Shown: in pieces, positions 9,095 to 19,192 of the stretch | Numbering within the stretch: position 1 is the first letter of the stretch | Layout: every line of letters starts with the position of its first letter | Source of the DNA: Pleurotus djamor | Lineage: Eukaryota > Basidiomycota > Agaricomycetes > Agaricales > Pleurotaceae | Direction of reading: 5' to 3' | DNA length: 33,095 nucleotides | NCBI GenBank assembly: GCA_029747585.1 | Contig: JAPEVF010000503.1 | Coordinates: 1 to 33,095 of the forward strand | The notes under the pieces: generated by a model | Database searches by the model: none | What the model was told of the DNA's origin: nothing | What the model saw: the letters and a program-made list of their open reading frames with translations, nothing else | Made by a program: the position numbers and the translations under genes

Positions 9095-10327
9095 ATGTAC
9101 ACCACATCGACTGATGCTCCCTTTTCCTCCATACACGAGCTTCCTCCAGAGATCCTCACTCAAGTCTTCCTGTATTCATCAACGACGTACTCCTACACCG
9201 ACTCTCTTCCCCTTTGTCTAATCTGCAAATCGTGGCTTCCAAGTGCACAAGCTGCGCTCTACCAATCCATCATCCTGTTCGACGACAACGTCGAAGGATT
9301 CTCAAGGACAATCGAAGAAAACAAGCCCTTAGCACGCCTAATGAAACAGCTTACTTTCAGTGACGGTGTCCAATCATCGAGGGTTATCTTCGTAACAAGA
9401 ATCTTCCAGGCATTAATTCACTATCAAACCGTGGTTTCATTTCATCTACCCGCTGGAATCCTTCCTCACACTGAGCACTACACTGCCATTGTAAAACTAC
9501 TGCCTTCGCTACATTCCCTCCGTCACCTTACCATCGATGTCAACGTCTTCCCTAGCATGTGCGGGGTGAAGGGATTGATCACCTCATTCAGTCACCTCCT
9601 GACTCTCGAGGTTCATGATCAGTTGTGTGGCGACTTCTCAGCTCAATGGTATAGTGTAGAAATCTCGGAGGCACCTCTAGACTTTCCAAACACCATTCGG
9701 AGCCTTGAGTTGAGCATCCCTGGTGCTGAGACGTTGGACGCTTTCCTGCGATGGATCCAGCCTAACAACCCGAATACTTGCCTACCTATTCAACGGTTTC
9801 GTGTTGACATAAGCCACAACTACGATGCATCGTCTCTAGGATCGCTAGTGAGGTCGTTCAGTACGAATCTGACGAGTCTGACATTGGTGTACTCTTGGCC
9901 GTCCGGTGCGTGCTCACCGGAACCTCATCAACGTTCATCAGAACTAATGGCCGGCTTTCTAGGATTATCGACGATAAACCTCAGTAAAAACATAAACCTA
10001 CATTCCTTCACCCTCCAGATCACTGTCTTCCGACACGACGCAGACCGTCTGAGACAACACCTTTCCTCTACACTCGAGACACTCTCTTCACCTTCATTGC
10101 GTACAATCGAAGTCAAGCTCTCGCTGATCGGTCATAATTCACCGCAGTACGACTTCTTGGACTGGGGACTGTTGGACAAGGCTGCGGGAAATGCTAATAT
10201 ACGAGTTTGCGTTGCGTGTGATGAGCGAGGTAAGATGGAGGGAGTCAAAGACGGAATCATTGGTCAAATGCCTCAGCATCGTGATCGAGGCACGCTCGAA
10301 TGTATCGTATCAGCCGCGTATCCTTGA
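9095..10327 (+). CDS. F-box-like protein, paralog 3 of the cluster
   Basis: Exons 9095-9905 and 9963-10327, 392 codons. The start at 9095 (MYTTSTDAPF) aligns with the other paralogs; an in-frame ATG at 9062 would add 11 residues. F-box-like motif at residues about 10-60 (HELPPEILTQVFLYS; LCLICKSWLPSAQAALYQSI). LRR-like middle (LHSLRHLTIDVNVFPSMCGV). Tail YDFLDWGLLDKAAGNANIRV and GQMPQHRDRGTLEC. The intron 9906-9962 (GTGCGTG...GAACTAATGG...CTAG) is 57 nt and stop-free, so the unspliced frame of 421 codons is also open. Splicing is inferred because all four other paralogs have an intron at the same site and phase, and it restores WPSGLSTINLS. Opposite orientation to paralog 2. Probable SCF adaptor. 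Confidence 0.8.
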   Translation: MYTTSTDAPFSSIHELPPEILTQVFLYSSTTYSYTDSLPLCLICKSWLPSAQAALYQSIILFDDNVEGFSRTIEENKPLARLMKQLTFSDGVQSSRVIFVTRIFQALIHYQTVVSFHLPAGILPHTEHYTAIVKLLPSLHSLRHLTIDVNVFPSMCGVKGLITSFSHLLTLEVHDQLCGDFSAQWYSVEISEAPLDFPNTIRSLELSIPGAETLDAFLRWIQPNNPNTCLPIQRFRVDISHNYDASSLGSLVRSFSTNLTSLTLVYSWPSGACSPEPHQRSSELMAGFLGLSTINLSKNINLHSFTLQITVFRHDADRLRQHLSSTLETLSSPSLRTIEVKLSLIGHNSPQYDFLDWGLLDKAAGNANIRVCVACDERGKMEGVKDGIIGQMPQHRDRGTLECIVSAAYP

Positions 10328-10920
10328 CCGTGGGCACGTTCAGTTTTTAGGACATATTTGTGAGTCCTCCGTCTACGACTTGAAGTCCAGCGAATCCACT
10401 GACGTCGTTCAAGATTCTTCCAGACTTCTTAGACAATAACGTTGCACATCCTGCTGCCCCATCCCAGGCGAATTCGGTGGTGCGAAAAAAAATAGATACG
10501 ACCCGTAACAAAACTTTCATACTCATGTTGGTGGCTTCACCCGATTCTCCTTGAGTTATCTACAGAAGCGGCTTTCGATTGTTTGCTATCTAGAATTATA
10601 TGGAGTATACTCGCGTCAATTTTCACCATGTTGTACTATTGCATCATCCTCCGACAGGCATGAACATTCAAGTACATTTCGTGCGACTTGTGTGGAAAAT
10701 CAAGCTTATGGAGTTGATTGGTAGACATTGTGGGCGTTCTGAGTCCCCTGGACTGTGGTACCAGCCTTGGAAAGCTGTTTATCCAGATCGACTCACACCC
10801 ACGCAATTGGAGCCGTGCATTTCAGCAGTCCCAACGCTGGTCTCCACGCTCTCATCTCTTCTTAGGATCGATTTCTCACAGTCAAGTATTCATTCTTCTT
10901 TCCTCTTCCTCCGAACAGCG
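10328..10920. other. Spacer, possible promoter of the next gene
   Basis: An open frame from ATG 10600 runs in phase into the next gene's exon 1, but the pyrimidine-rich segment at about 10890-10920 looks like its leader. No other gene is seen. Confidence 0.3.
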
Positions 10921-12345
10921 ATGTTAACACATCCACCCAGGCGAATTGAAGATTCGACCCAAAGACAGGTACAGGTTTGTTTTATCACTATATAGTAAAC
11001 GACAGATACATAACCAACCGGGCGACCTTCAGCTTCTGTTTGAAATCGTCCACCTCATCGTGACGCATCACGCGCACTCTCTTGATGATCGCCGTGCCAT
11101 CAGACATCTCCTCCTCGTTTCTAATGAATTCCACTCTCTATACATCTCCCTGCTCTACGAATCACTATATTTGACCGACCGCAAACAACCAGAGTCAAGC
11201 CAATATCTACAATTCACCGCGTTCTCGCCTCATCAACTTCCCAATATCCAAATCGCACTGTCAACAAACTCTGACCTCGCAAACCTCATTCAGACTGTTT
11301 CCTGCGACTTCTACCCCAAAGAACATATAACCCACTCGCAATGGGCAACCGTCAAGCTGATTTTACCATACCTCACTAACCTCAGACAACTTTCCATACC
11401 TCCTCCCATGGGCATCCCAATGAATCTACTCGCCTCCCTCCCGAAAGACACCCACCTCACCCATTTCGTGTCTGGATCCTTTCAACTCCGCGCCTCTCTC
11501 ATCCCTTTCCTTCGAAGTCAACCATCTCTACAATACCTTTCCTTTCCCATACACGCCGATGATTGGAGTATATTTTCCTATCCCTGCCCTACGTGGACCC
11601 ATCTCCACACAGTCCACTGTAGCCGGGACGCGTTTTCCCAGATCCACGCAGCTCAGTTACCTTCCCTTCGCCATGTCGTTGTGATCGGTCTGGATGCACT
11701 CGTTAGGATCCCCGATGACGAAGTACTCCACTCCTTACGGACTTTACAAGTCAACTGTGAAAAGAACAACAACCTCTCCGTCGTAATGAGAAATCTCCGG
11801 CAGGTACAGTACATCTTTACGGGAAACGGACATATCAAAGTAAGTAAAACTCGAAGCCGCATCGACACAAATCATCTCTAATAGTTCTAGTCCATCGAAG
11901 AGTGTCCTCTCCCATCCCTCCTCGAAGTCCCCTCGCCCGATCTCAAATACATATGTCTACGGACAACCCAATCCCACACCGAATACACCTCCTCCATCCA
12001 CAAGCATCTCTTCAATGCCCACACGTCGCTTGTTGTGGTTGACATCCACCTTAGTGGACACGAAACGGCGTTCATCGTTGACCGGTACATCAGATTCGCG
12101 CGTAGATCGGAGGCAGGGCTTGAGGGCGGCGTAGGAATAGCCGTGTTGAAGGGATTCAGAGTCCCCAAACCACACGTCTTCAAGTCGTGGTGGGAATTCA
12201 GCGAAATTCAAGGGGACGTCGAAGATGTTTGTGGTAAGTCGTTTTCAAGATCAGAGTTTCGCCATGCTCAATTTCCCATGATACCATAGCCAATGCCATT
12301 GAGTATTGTAAACGGTACGAGAATGTTGAGTATCTTGATTGCTAG
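10921..12345 (+). CDS. Second-type F-box-like / leucine-rich protein
   Basis: Four exons: 10921-10968, 11033-11839, 11891-12233, 12290-12345. Introns are 64, 51 and 56 nt (GTACAG..TTCAG, GTAAGT..TCTAG, GTAAGT..CATAG). The sum is 418 codons ending at TAG. The N-terminus MLTHPPRRIEDSTQRQ joins a cryptic F-box-like segment (LLFEIVHLIVTHH; RHLLLVSNEFHSLYISLLYE). Leucine-rich units follow (LPYLTNLRQLSIPP; FLRSQPSLQYLSFPIHADDW; LPSLRHVVVIGLD). The short tail exon gives ANAIEYCKRYENVEYLDC. The plan resembles the minus-strand gene at 17525-18668, which shares an intron in the same region. It differs from the main F-box cluster family. A role as substrate-recognition adaptor is by analogy only. Confidence 0.7.
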
Positions 12346-12549
12346 GCGAAATATCACGGATACGCGGGGTGGATGAGACGGTTGTGGACGTACACAGGTA
12401 GTAGTAGCGAGCTGGGTATGGAAGGTAGGAATTGCTCAAGATGTCGGTGATGCTGTAGAAGCCATGTCTGGATATACTCTATCTGGAATGTACAATAGTC
12501 CAATGAGAACGTCTGAAACATAACACCCACATAGGACTCAAAACGTGCG

Positions 12550-12960
12550 TACGCGGCGGTAGCGATGGTCTAGGTTAGCATGTACCGTTGGCGGCTAAGG
12601 ATGTATTTCGAAGACCAAGAATTCGGCGGTGGACTCGAGAAATTCCTTCTAAACCACGGCCATTGATTTCTACAGAGAGACTGGAGACGTCTACGATAAG
12701 CACAGAGTCAATTCTCACATTGTCAAACCAAAGAAATCGAAGAAAACTCACGATTTTCAATTTCCTGTGCAGTTGACCCAACCTACGGCCTTTAATAACT
12801 CTCCAACAACGCAAGGGTTCGCCCTCATCTTCAGGAATCGTGTTCGTGTACCTCCGAAGCTGCTCTAGCGTGGATTACAGGTCCTGATACGGTGATTTCG
12901 GAAGTCGGCGTTCCGAAGGTGGTAGGTCTTCGGGATCGCTTTCGACGTGCGTAAGGAAGC
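12550..12960 (-). pseudogene. Decayed coding segment with in-frame stop
   Basis: The minus strand encodes a protein-like segment: HVESDPEDLPPSERRLPKSP, then YQDL-stop-STLEQLRRYTN, then PEDEGEPLRCWRVIKGRRLG and QLHRKLKI up to a GTGAG donor at 12751. The TAA sits where a CAA would read YQDLQSTLEQL. Beyond the candidate intron (12691-12751) the best continuation (VEINGRGLEGISRVHRR) is one base out of frame. Two lesions in one otherwise sensible reading indicate a pseudogene. The family was not recognised. It may belong with the pieces at 13058-13650. Confidence 0.45.
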
Positions 12961-13057
12961 TAATACGAGGGGGTGGAGATGCTTAAACGGTACATAAAGT
13001 CAATTATTCATTCGCAGTAGCCGTAGGACAACGAAGAAACGCACGATGTTGGATTTC

Positions 13058-13650
13058 CTACCTAACCGGCCCGATCAACGACCTCAAATAGCTTGGCAAC
13101 GAGGCGGTGGATCGTGCTGGCACTCGAGGACGAGGATGAGGTACATCTAACGAAGTTGTAGCGCCAATCGTTCGCGGTCTGAGCTTGAGTTTCGGAGGTG
13201 GTCGTTCCGGGGCACCAAAAGCGAAGGAGGCGCCAAGGAAACGATGAGGGAGAGAGATGGAGCTCGGTGACAGTCGAGTAACAGTGAGAGAGTATCCTAG
13301 AGCGCGGGGTAAGTGAGATTGACTTGTTGGAAGAGGGGGGATGCGTACCAAAATGAGGAAAGCACGACATAGTCTTGGTGTACCCTCGCGGTTAGCCAGC
13401 CTAGTCTTCGTCGTGGTCAACTAGATGATCCTTCACAGCCTCTAGCGTTATCGTAGCACCCAAGCATCACACCGAGCAGGTACGCGACGGCGAGAATTGA
13501 AGAAACCAGTAATAGCTCGGGTGCGGACTGGACGTGGGTCTCGCGGTGGATTAGGCAGGTACTGAAGCGAGGGTAGACATGACTGTGTGGTATGACCGTA
13601 AGTCTACGGACGTTTGACACAGCAAAATTAAAGAGAAACTCACCCACAGG
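13058..13650 (-). CDS. Possible multi-exon gene fragment with a membrane segment
   Basis: Minus strand. Behind a GTGAG donor at about 13643 and a CACACAG acceptor, one frame reads PELLLVSSILAVAYLLGVML, a convincing membrane helix followed by GCYDNARG. Further on, another frame to 13058 reads GAPERPPPKLKLRPRTIG with a basic, proline-rich tail ending SLIGPVR. I could not join these pieces in one frame with certainty, and no ATG-initiated model was found. Product unknown; may be decayed. Confidence 0.25.
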
Positions 13651-14699
13651 ACTTCGTTAAGGTGCAGGCACCTTCTCCGAAACCCCCAGCGTAGATGTCT
13701 CTCAACGATGTCCACCATCTCATCCAACCCATCCTATCCTCAGCACGTTGATGCATTCACAGCGTTATGGTAATATCCGTTCTCCATCGTCGAACAAGCA
13801 TTTTCGGAGCTGGATGTTCCAGAGGTCAAGCAGGCTCAAGCCTCCTTCGATGGCAGCGAGGTAGGGATACCGGACGCGCGGAGCTGCGACTTTTGAGTGG
13901 TGAGAAGTTCTAGGAAAGTCTGGGCCGTTAGGATGTGAGGTTGAGGATTATCTTGAAGGCTGTAAACGCACTGGACACATTCCAACGATCACGAAATCCA
14001 CCCAGACTCTGCTCGCTGTGTCCCCAGCCGACGTGTCGCCAGCTCTCAGTCCGTCGTTTGATCCACCCATGACTACAGTCGAGCTTGTTGAGCCATTGCA
14101 ACCGGCAGTCAGGTTGCGCGACTTCAAAGCGGCTCTGTAAGAATTGCTGTACAATATCACCTGCGTAATCATCGTCGTGTTGGGAGCCAGTCGAGAAGGA
14201 GCGAAGCACAGAGCTGACGCACCAGAGTACCAGAGATTCCGTGCTTGGAGTAGCACCATACGGCCCAACCAGCTCACACTGAAAGAGCTCCACTATGCCC
14301 AACTTCTGCCCTCGCTTCTTGTTACGAAGCTCATGTGAACGAAGACCCACCGACTTCCGAAGTCAGTGGTCGCGCTCGCTGCTGAGAAGGAAAAGAACTG
14401 GAGGAAAATGAATCTGAGCGGCAGGCCATGGGGGAGATTGGCGGACCGTGGACAGACCAATGACGTTCCAATATTGACCCAGAAAATTTCGCCCAGCGAT
14501 AGCGACAACGAATTATGACTGGGTAAGCAGCGACTGCGAAGAAATCTGGGAAGCAAAAAGCGTCAATTTAAAGGAATGAACGAGCAAACGGCATCGTACC
14601 AACTTCGGCGTGTGAAACTAATCTCAATTTTCATTGCCCCTGCCCAGAATCGAATGTAGGGATGAGAAAAGCGTCGTCGAGGAGTATTCATTTTGTTAA
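13651..14699. other. Stretch without a supportable gene
   Basis: Several frames of 60-140 codons are open on the minus strand (13928-14350 is the longest), but none starts with ATG, shows a domain, or extends through plausible splice sites. Confidence 0.3.
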
Positions 14700-15240
14700 T
14701 CAAGCTACGCAGCTATTTTGACGGCGGGAGCGGGTGGGGATGTTAGCAAGATGTTCGTTCACGTCGACGTCGGAGGAGGAAAAAATTGGGAAAAAAAGCC
14801 TACGAGCGCTTGTTCTCCTCCCACACAGGGAAAGCGACTAACAGCCTCAAGCTATCGTGGACGGATTGAGAAACATCGAGTATACATTGAAGCAGCAGCA
14901 TCAGGGAGAACGAGTCGTCAGCGCTGTTGGCGACGTTGGCGAAAGTGAAAGAAGCGGCACTAGTGGGAGAGTCGGACACAATACCAAAACGGGCACAGGC
15001 ACGGAGGATGACATCACAGGGACAACGACATCACAGGGACAACCTTTGCTTCCGTGGAGTTGAAGGCGATCGCTTCGAGTTGGGACGCTTGTGGTCCTGG
15101 AGTGGACTCTTGGGACGACAAGCGCAGTATAATTGGGAAAGAGTCCACCCTAGAGCTACAGTTCCGTCGCTACTGGCAAGTACGAGAGATTGGAAAAGAA
15201 GTGCACGGGGGCGTTGGTTTGTGGTGGGACGTAATTTAGA
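14700..15240 (+). other. Possible exons of an unidentified plus-strand gene
   Basis: After a CTAACAG branch/acceptor near 14850, one frame reads QAIVDGLRNIEYTLKQQHQG then GERVVSAVGDVGESE, and a second frame continues with VELKAIASSWDACGPGVDSW and STLELQFRRYWQVREIG. These are protein-like but need an intron between them, and no start was found. A 17-bp direct repeat (GACATCACAGGGACAAC twice) lies at about 15009-15042. Unassigned. Confidence 0.2.
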
Positions 15241-15296
15241 TACGCAGAAGGTAGAGCGAAAAGGAGGGCGAAAAATCCACTATCAGTACGACGGGC

Positions 15297-15375
15297 TGCC
15301 TCCTACCCGACTTGAACGAGTGATCTTTGCATTACGAGTGCAACGCCTTACCGGTTACCGCTTGGCCAAGAAGGC
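15297..15375 (-). tRNA. tRNA-Thr (anticodon CGT) with enlarged D-loop
   Basis: Read on the minus strand: acceptor GCCTTCT pairs with AGGAGGC (one T-G wobble). The anticodon stem TTGCA/TGCAA has loop CTCGTAA, giving anticodon CGT for Thr codon ACG. The T-arm ACTCG-TTCAAGT-CGGGT is intact, and the discriminator base is A. The A-box region (TGGCCAAGCGG) and B box (GTTCAAGTC) are present, and a TTTTT Pol III terminator follows about 20-25 nt downstream. The gene is 79 nt instead of about 72, because the D-loop has CGGTAAC-CGGTAA, a 7-nt duplication, making a loop of about 16 nt. It could be functional with an odd D-loop or a tRNA pseudogene. No intron at position 37/38. Confidence 0.75.
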
Positions 15376-15862
15376 AGTACCTCGTTTTGACTTCTTATCC
15401 AAGTAGAGCATAAAGGTAGATTAAAATGGTGCTCGCGAGAGCACTCACAGCAATGTTTCGCGTTACTCTGTTTATTCTGTCTTGGCTTTGAACAGACATA
15501 GTGGGTTTTCTCCGTCACACAAAAGTTCTCGAATGCTTGATAATCAATTAATCAACCACGACATCATTACCGTCAATCCAGAGCCGACTCCAGCGCGTTT
15601 GAACTCAGGGAGTCCAAGGACAGATGAACGGGATGTCCTGGAATATGAAAAGAGTCAACCAAGGCTTCGAAGAACGCACTAGTCTCTTTATTCCACGCTT
15701 CGCCCGCTTTGGAGCCTTCCCATCGTCGGTGCGGTGCGGTCCCGGTCGGGAACCACGAGCTACAAGTCGCGATGCAAGAATGGAGGACATTTATTTTTTA
15801 CTATCTCACCTGTTTCGCCAGAAAAAGTACCGTTACGTCCCTTCACCATTGCTTCGAGTCTT
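15376..15862. other. Spacer, nothing supportable
   Basis: Contains a short palindrome, GTGCTC-GCGA-GAGCAC, at about 15429-15444, and no coding frame with family character. Confidence 0.3.
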
Positions 15863-16700
15863 TCATGTGTACTAGCGCAATATACTGGTGGAAGAAGAAG
15901 GGGAGAGGCAAGGAAGAAAGAAGCAGGAGGTACGAACCTGACTCTTTGACACCGCGCCCGAAAAGCTGGGCATTGCGCAGATTAATGTCTCGGGACCGCC
16001 GTTCGGCTCTACAAAATGGCTTGAGATGAGGAGGAAGATCAGGAAGACGAAAATGGAGAAATCACACACGAGTGCCATGAACTTGGTTATCTTCAGGTGG
16101 GTGTAAACGAGCTGGAAACCCTGTATACTGGGTTCTCGCTTGGACGCCCGGTAATACACCTATTCATCTGATGTGTTAAAATCGTTCGAATCAAGTGATT
16201 CCTGTGTACTTTTGGATGAGAAGAGGGGGGAACGTACTTTATGTGCTTCGACCTCCACGATCCTTGCAATTCCCAGCTCGACAAACGCGGTTGGAGCCGG
16301 GAGATTTTGGCGAAGAGTGTGAGTGCGGAGGCGACCTTTTCGGGGTGGGAAAGATCAGTTTTATGTATGAGTACGGGGTGCGGGGGATGTCNTTAGCGAA
16401 CGGTAGACGCATAGACGAAGTTGAGATGGTGGGAGTGGGGAGGAGAAAACAACCTCTGAGGTCGTTCGTTCCACCAAGTCGGTGTACCACGACCACATGA
16501 AGCATTTAAATGAGACACGGGCAGGAAAAGAGAAAGATAGTCTGGAGCAGGGACTTACAAGTCCAAATGTTAAACCTTTCAGGTAGTGTCGAATCTTCTT
16601 CTGGCAGGCTGGATGCGGTGCGGTGTAAAGCCTACGGCGGTATCAAGCGACCTTGGTAGTCAGCAACATGCATCATAAGTAGATGGCACGTCCTTAACAT
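15863..16700 (-). CDS. Unidentified multi-exon membrane protein
   Basis: Well-supported exons on the minus strand: one ending at 16238 (LPAPTAFVELGIARIVEVEA), then 16159-15938, then 15871-15863 (TGA stop). Introns are 16160-16237 and 15872-15937. The joined reading continues VYYRASKREPSIQGFQLVYT, then LKITKFMALV, then a strong membrane helix CDFSIFVFLIFLLISSHF and a short tail. Upstream, an exon ending at 16559 (PACQKKIRHYLKGLTFGL) before a GTAAGTCC donor may belong; a start at ATG 16700 (MLRT) through a 58-nt intron 16632-16689 is possible. The acceptor between 16558 and about 16320 is unresolved, partly because of an N at 16392. Family not recognised. Confidence 0.4.
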
Positions 16701-16710
16701 GTGCAGTGCG

Positions 16711-17410
16711 TTATAGAAATGATTGTTTGGGTTCGAAAACCATGACCATGCTCTGTTGAAGCTTGATACCTTCCCCGGACACTGTTTAAGTTTGTATGAG
16801 TATCTTGATTTGTGTTCAGAACGATGGGAAGCTTCATACCATCTAAAACACCTCTGAGACAGTTCGCTAGCACGCTCAGACGCGCGTACATCTCTGGAGT
16901 TACATAGCCCTGCTTTGCATTCGCCCTGCGCGTCCGCCTTCCACTGCCCGATTCCTGTTCATCGTATCGTTGAGCACTCGGGCTCGTGTTGGAAAAAGGG
17001 AAGAATTCAAGTGCCTCAGCGTAGGACGGCAACCCCGAATCCCCATCGAGCTTCAACGTGGAACTACTTATGATCCAGATCCTTTTCGAGGCTTGGCTCA
17101 GACTTTGATCAGTGCTGACATCAGGTACAGCGGTTGCGGTGAATTTATTAAGATGCTTGAGTGCACTCTGACGAAAATTGGGCGGAGGATAAGTGTCTTT
17201 CGCTGTGATGAACTCTCGGGATTTGAGTACTTCGTTGGCGTCGAGAAGGAGGGAGCGGTTGCCATGGTTCCCATGTACGTCATCGATGCATTGAAGAGAT
17301 AGGAGTCCAGGGGCTGGAGTCGTTAGGAGAGTTTCCGCAACGATGAAAATCCACTTTCTCCTCCGACTCACTTCTCCAAACAAGGAGGTACTCGTAGCAT
17401 ATCCCACAGC
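16711..17410 (-). CDS. Unidentified protein, C-terminal exons clear, 5' part unresolved
   Basis: The last intron is clear: 16782-16839 (58 nt, GTATGA...CTTAAACAG). Splicing gives LANCLRGVLDVSGEGIKLQQ then SMVMVFEPKQSFL and TAA at 16711-16713. Before it lies a disordered, acidic stretch with LKLDGDSGLPSYAEALEFFP, a PxY-like motif common in C-tails of fungal membrane-associated proteins, and a basic RRTRRANAK patch. Upstream, a strong intron is visible at about 17314-17371 (GTGAGTC...CTCCTAAC...CCAG), but two frames are open across about 17050-17310 and no ATG start can be fixed. Function unknown. Confidence 0.4.
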
Positions 17411-17524
17411 GCGGAAAGGCCCGCGAAAGGTCTTTGAAACCGATGATTAACGTTGGCACCGGAAAGGACGTTCTCGCATGACTATTCCATAAGTACTCTA
17501 CTCACGAATCGTGCCAAATCGTAG

Positions 17525-18668
17525 TCATACTTTTGCCAATATAGATCCATCCTTCGACCCATAGTTCAAGTCTGCATTCTCCCACCATTGTTCCCATTGC
17601 CTCAACGGACGAAGACAAACCTGCGCTGGCGTTCCCGCGCCTCTCACATATCGCACGACTTGAAGTGATGGGCCGTTATCTGATACGTCGACGACGACTA
17701 GATCGGGGTACTTGTCGAACATCAATGTTACATCTTCGGGTGACTTCAAGGTTGATCCTTCGAAATTACAATATCGCAGCTGCGTGGATGGGATGGCGAG
17801 AAGGTCTGTTATGCCAAGTCGTGATGATTCTGGAACTGACTACGAGTCTCATGTCTGGTAAGCAGAATGTCGACGCATATAGGTACATCCACAAACTTAC
17901 GCGAGAACTGCACACCGTTGTGCTGAAATAAACGATGCTCTTCAGATGTGGAATGACTTGGGGGATGCACGTTACATCGGCGACTTCAAGCCTCAAGCTT
18001 ACGATGGAGCCAAGGAAATCCATGCCACGAAGGTGAAGCCTTATATATCCATTCGGAAGGAGAAAGCTACCATCCAAGTGCTGGATACGGCGGCCCGTCG
18101 CGAAAAGGTTCCAAAAGCGCATGGGAATAATTAATGTACGCAAGTTCGGCAATATGTCCTCTGGAATGGGATCTCCGGGGTAGAATCCAAGCTCCAAGTA
18201 CTCGAGAGACCTCTGCGAAGAAAGTACTGTTCGGAAGACGTGTGAAGGGGGGTATCCAGTGAAGCTGAAATGCGTGAGGCTGTTCGATCGGAGGGGCTGA
18301 AACAAGGATGCTGGAGGGCTGTGAATTGCCAAGCGAAGACGTCGTAAGTTTTCCATGGAAGAGAGAATATTCGGTATTGTGGAAGTCAACGAAGACGGTG
18401 GGAGGTTCGACGCCAGGAGCGTGAATTGCTTGGTGACGGCGAGGTGTGTGCTTGCTTCGAGCGATGATAAGACATGGTGACTTTCGCGTCCTGATCTAAT
18501 TTCTTGAGATATATCTTCGTATAGTATCGGTATCACGATGTCGTGGAAGCGACGAGAGACAAAGAGGAGGTGGAAGAGCGCGGTGCGAGTAGGAATTGCG
18601 ACTTCTTTCGCGATGTGGTTCCAAAGTTCCGTAGGAAGCTCTAATATCATGTACATTACTGGGTTCAT
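17525..18668 (-). CDS. Second-type F-box-like / leucine-rich protein
   Basis: Exons 18668-17901 and 17839-17525 with a 61-nt intron (GTAAGT...CTCGTAG), 361 codons. The start ATG is at 18666-18668. The N-terminus is a clear F-box-like motif (LELPTELWNHIAKEVAIPTR; LLFVSRRFHDIVIPILYEDI). Leucine-rich units follow (NILSSMENLRRLRLAIHSPP; LSSQRSLEYLELGFYPGDPI; ILPNLRTLIIPM). Exon 2 gives SVPESSRLGITDLLAIPSTQ, then a parallel strand pair DLVVVDVSDNG. The plan matches the plus-strand gene at 10921-12345. Beyond the TGA, a coding-like YDYDLARF reading in another frame suggests that the 3' end may be spliced differently. Probable adaptor of an SCF ligase by family analogy. Confidence 0.75.
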
Positions 18669-19192
18669 GTCTGCCTCTGATCCATTTGATAGAGTTACTT
18701 ACCGCTCGAGTTGGATGTCATCGTGGTTCTGGTTTACGGTCAAGGCTGTGCGCCGTGAAAACTGGATGAGGTATCAAAGCGTGACATAGGAGCTTCACAT
18801 CCCTTATCGTTCAATATCTCCTGGCCGCCTTTCTCTTCTCAATTTACCCTTTTCTTTCTATAACACACAAGATTGCAGCCTGGTACATGTTCAAGCATCG
18901 ATGTATCAACCATCTCCTAAAACTCCCCCTAATCGGAGGGGAAGGGCACTTCAAGGGCACTAAACTAAGGAGACACGAGAGGTGACGCACTGACGGAGAG
19001 TATATCGATATTTCTTTCGTCTCTACCTCATTCTGCGGAACGTCTCGTACTCGTCGGTCCTCGTCTACATGACTGACCAAGTACGTCCGTGGGAGAGCAT
19101 TGGTCCTCCTAAATGACCCTATCTCCACGAAAGAAGGAATTTTCCGCCGCTTATCTCTTCCCACCTACGACCTACGAACAATCTTCGTCGAC
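18669..19192. other. Divergent intergenic region between two F-box genes
   Basis: Lies between heads of the minus-strand gene ending at 18668 and the plus-strand gene starting at 19193, so it may be a shared promoter region. The frame upstream of 19193 is open to 19100 without an ATG. No TATA box was identified. Confidence 0.3.

Noticed and set aside
13928..14350. Minus-strand frame of 140 codons
   Set aside because: Begins with GTG rather than ATG, with no domain and no supporting splice sites.
14927..15406. Plus-strand frame of 159 codons
   Set aside because: Its 3' third runs antisense through the tRNA-Thr gene, so at least that part is not coding.
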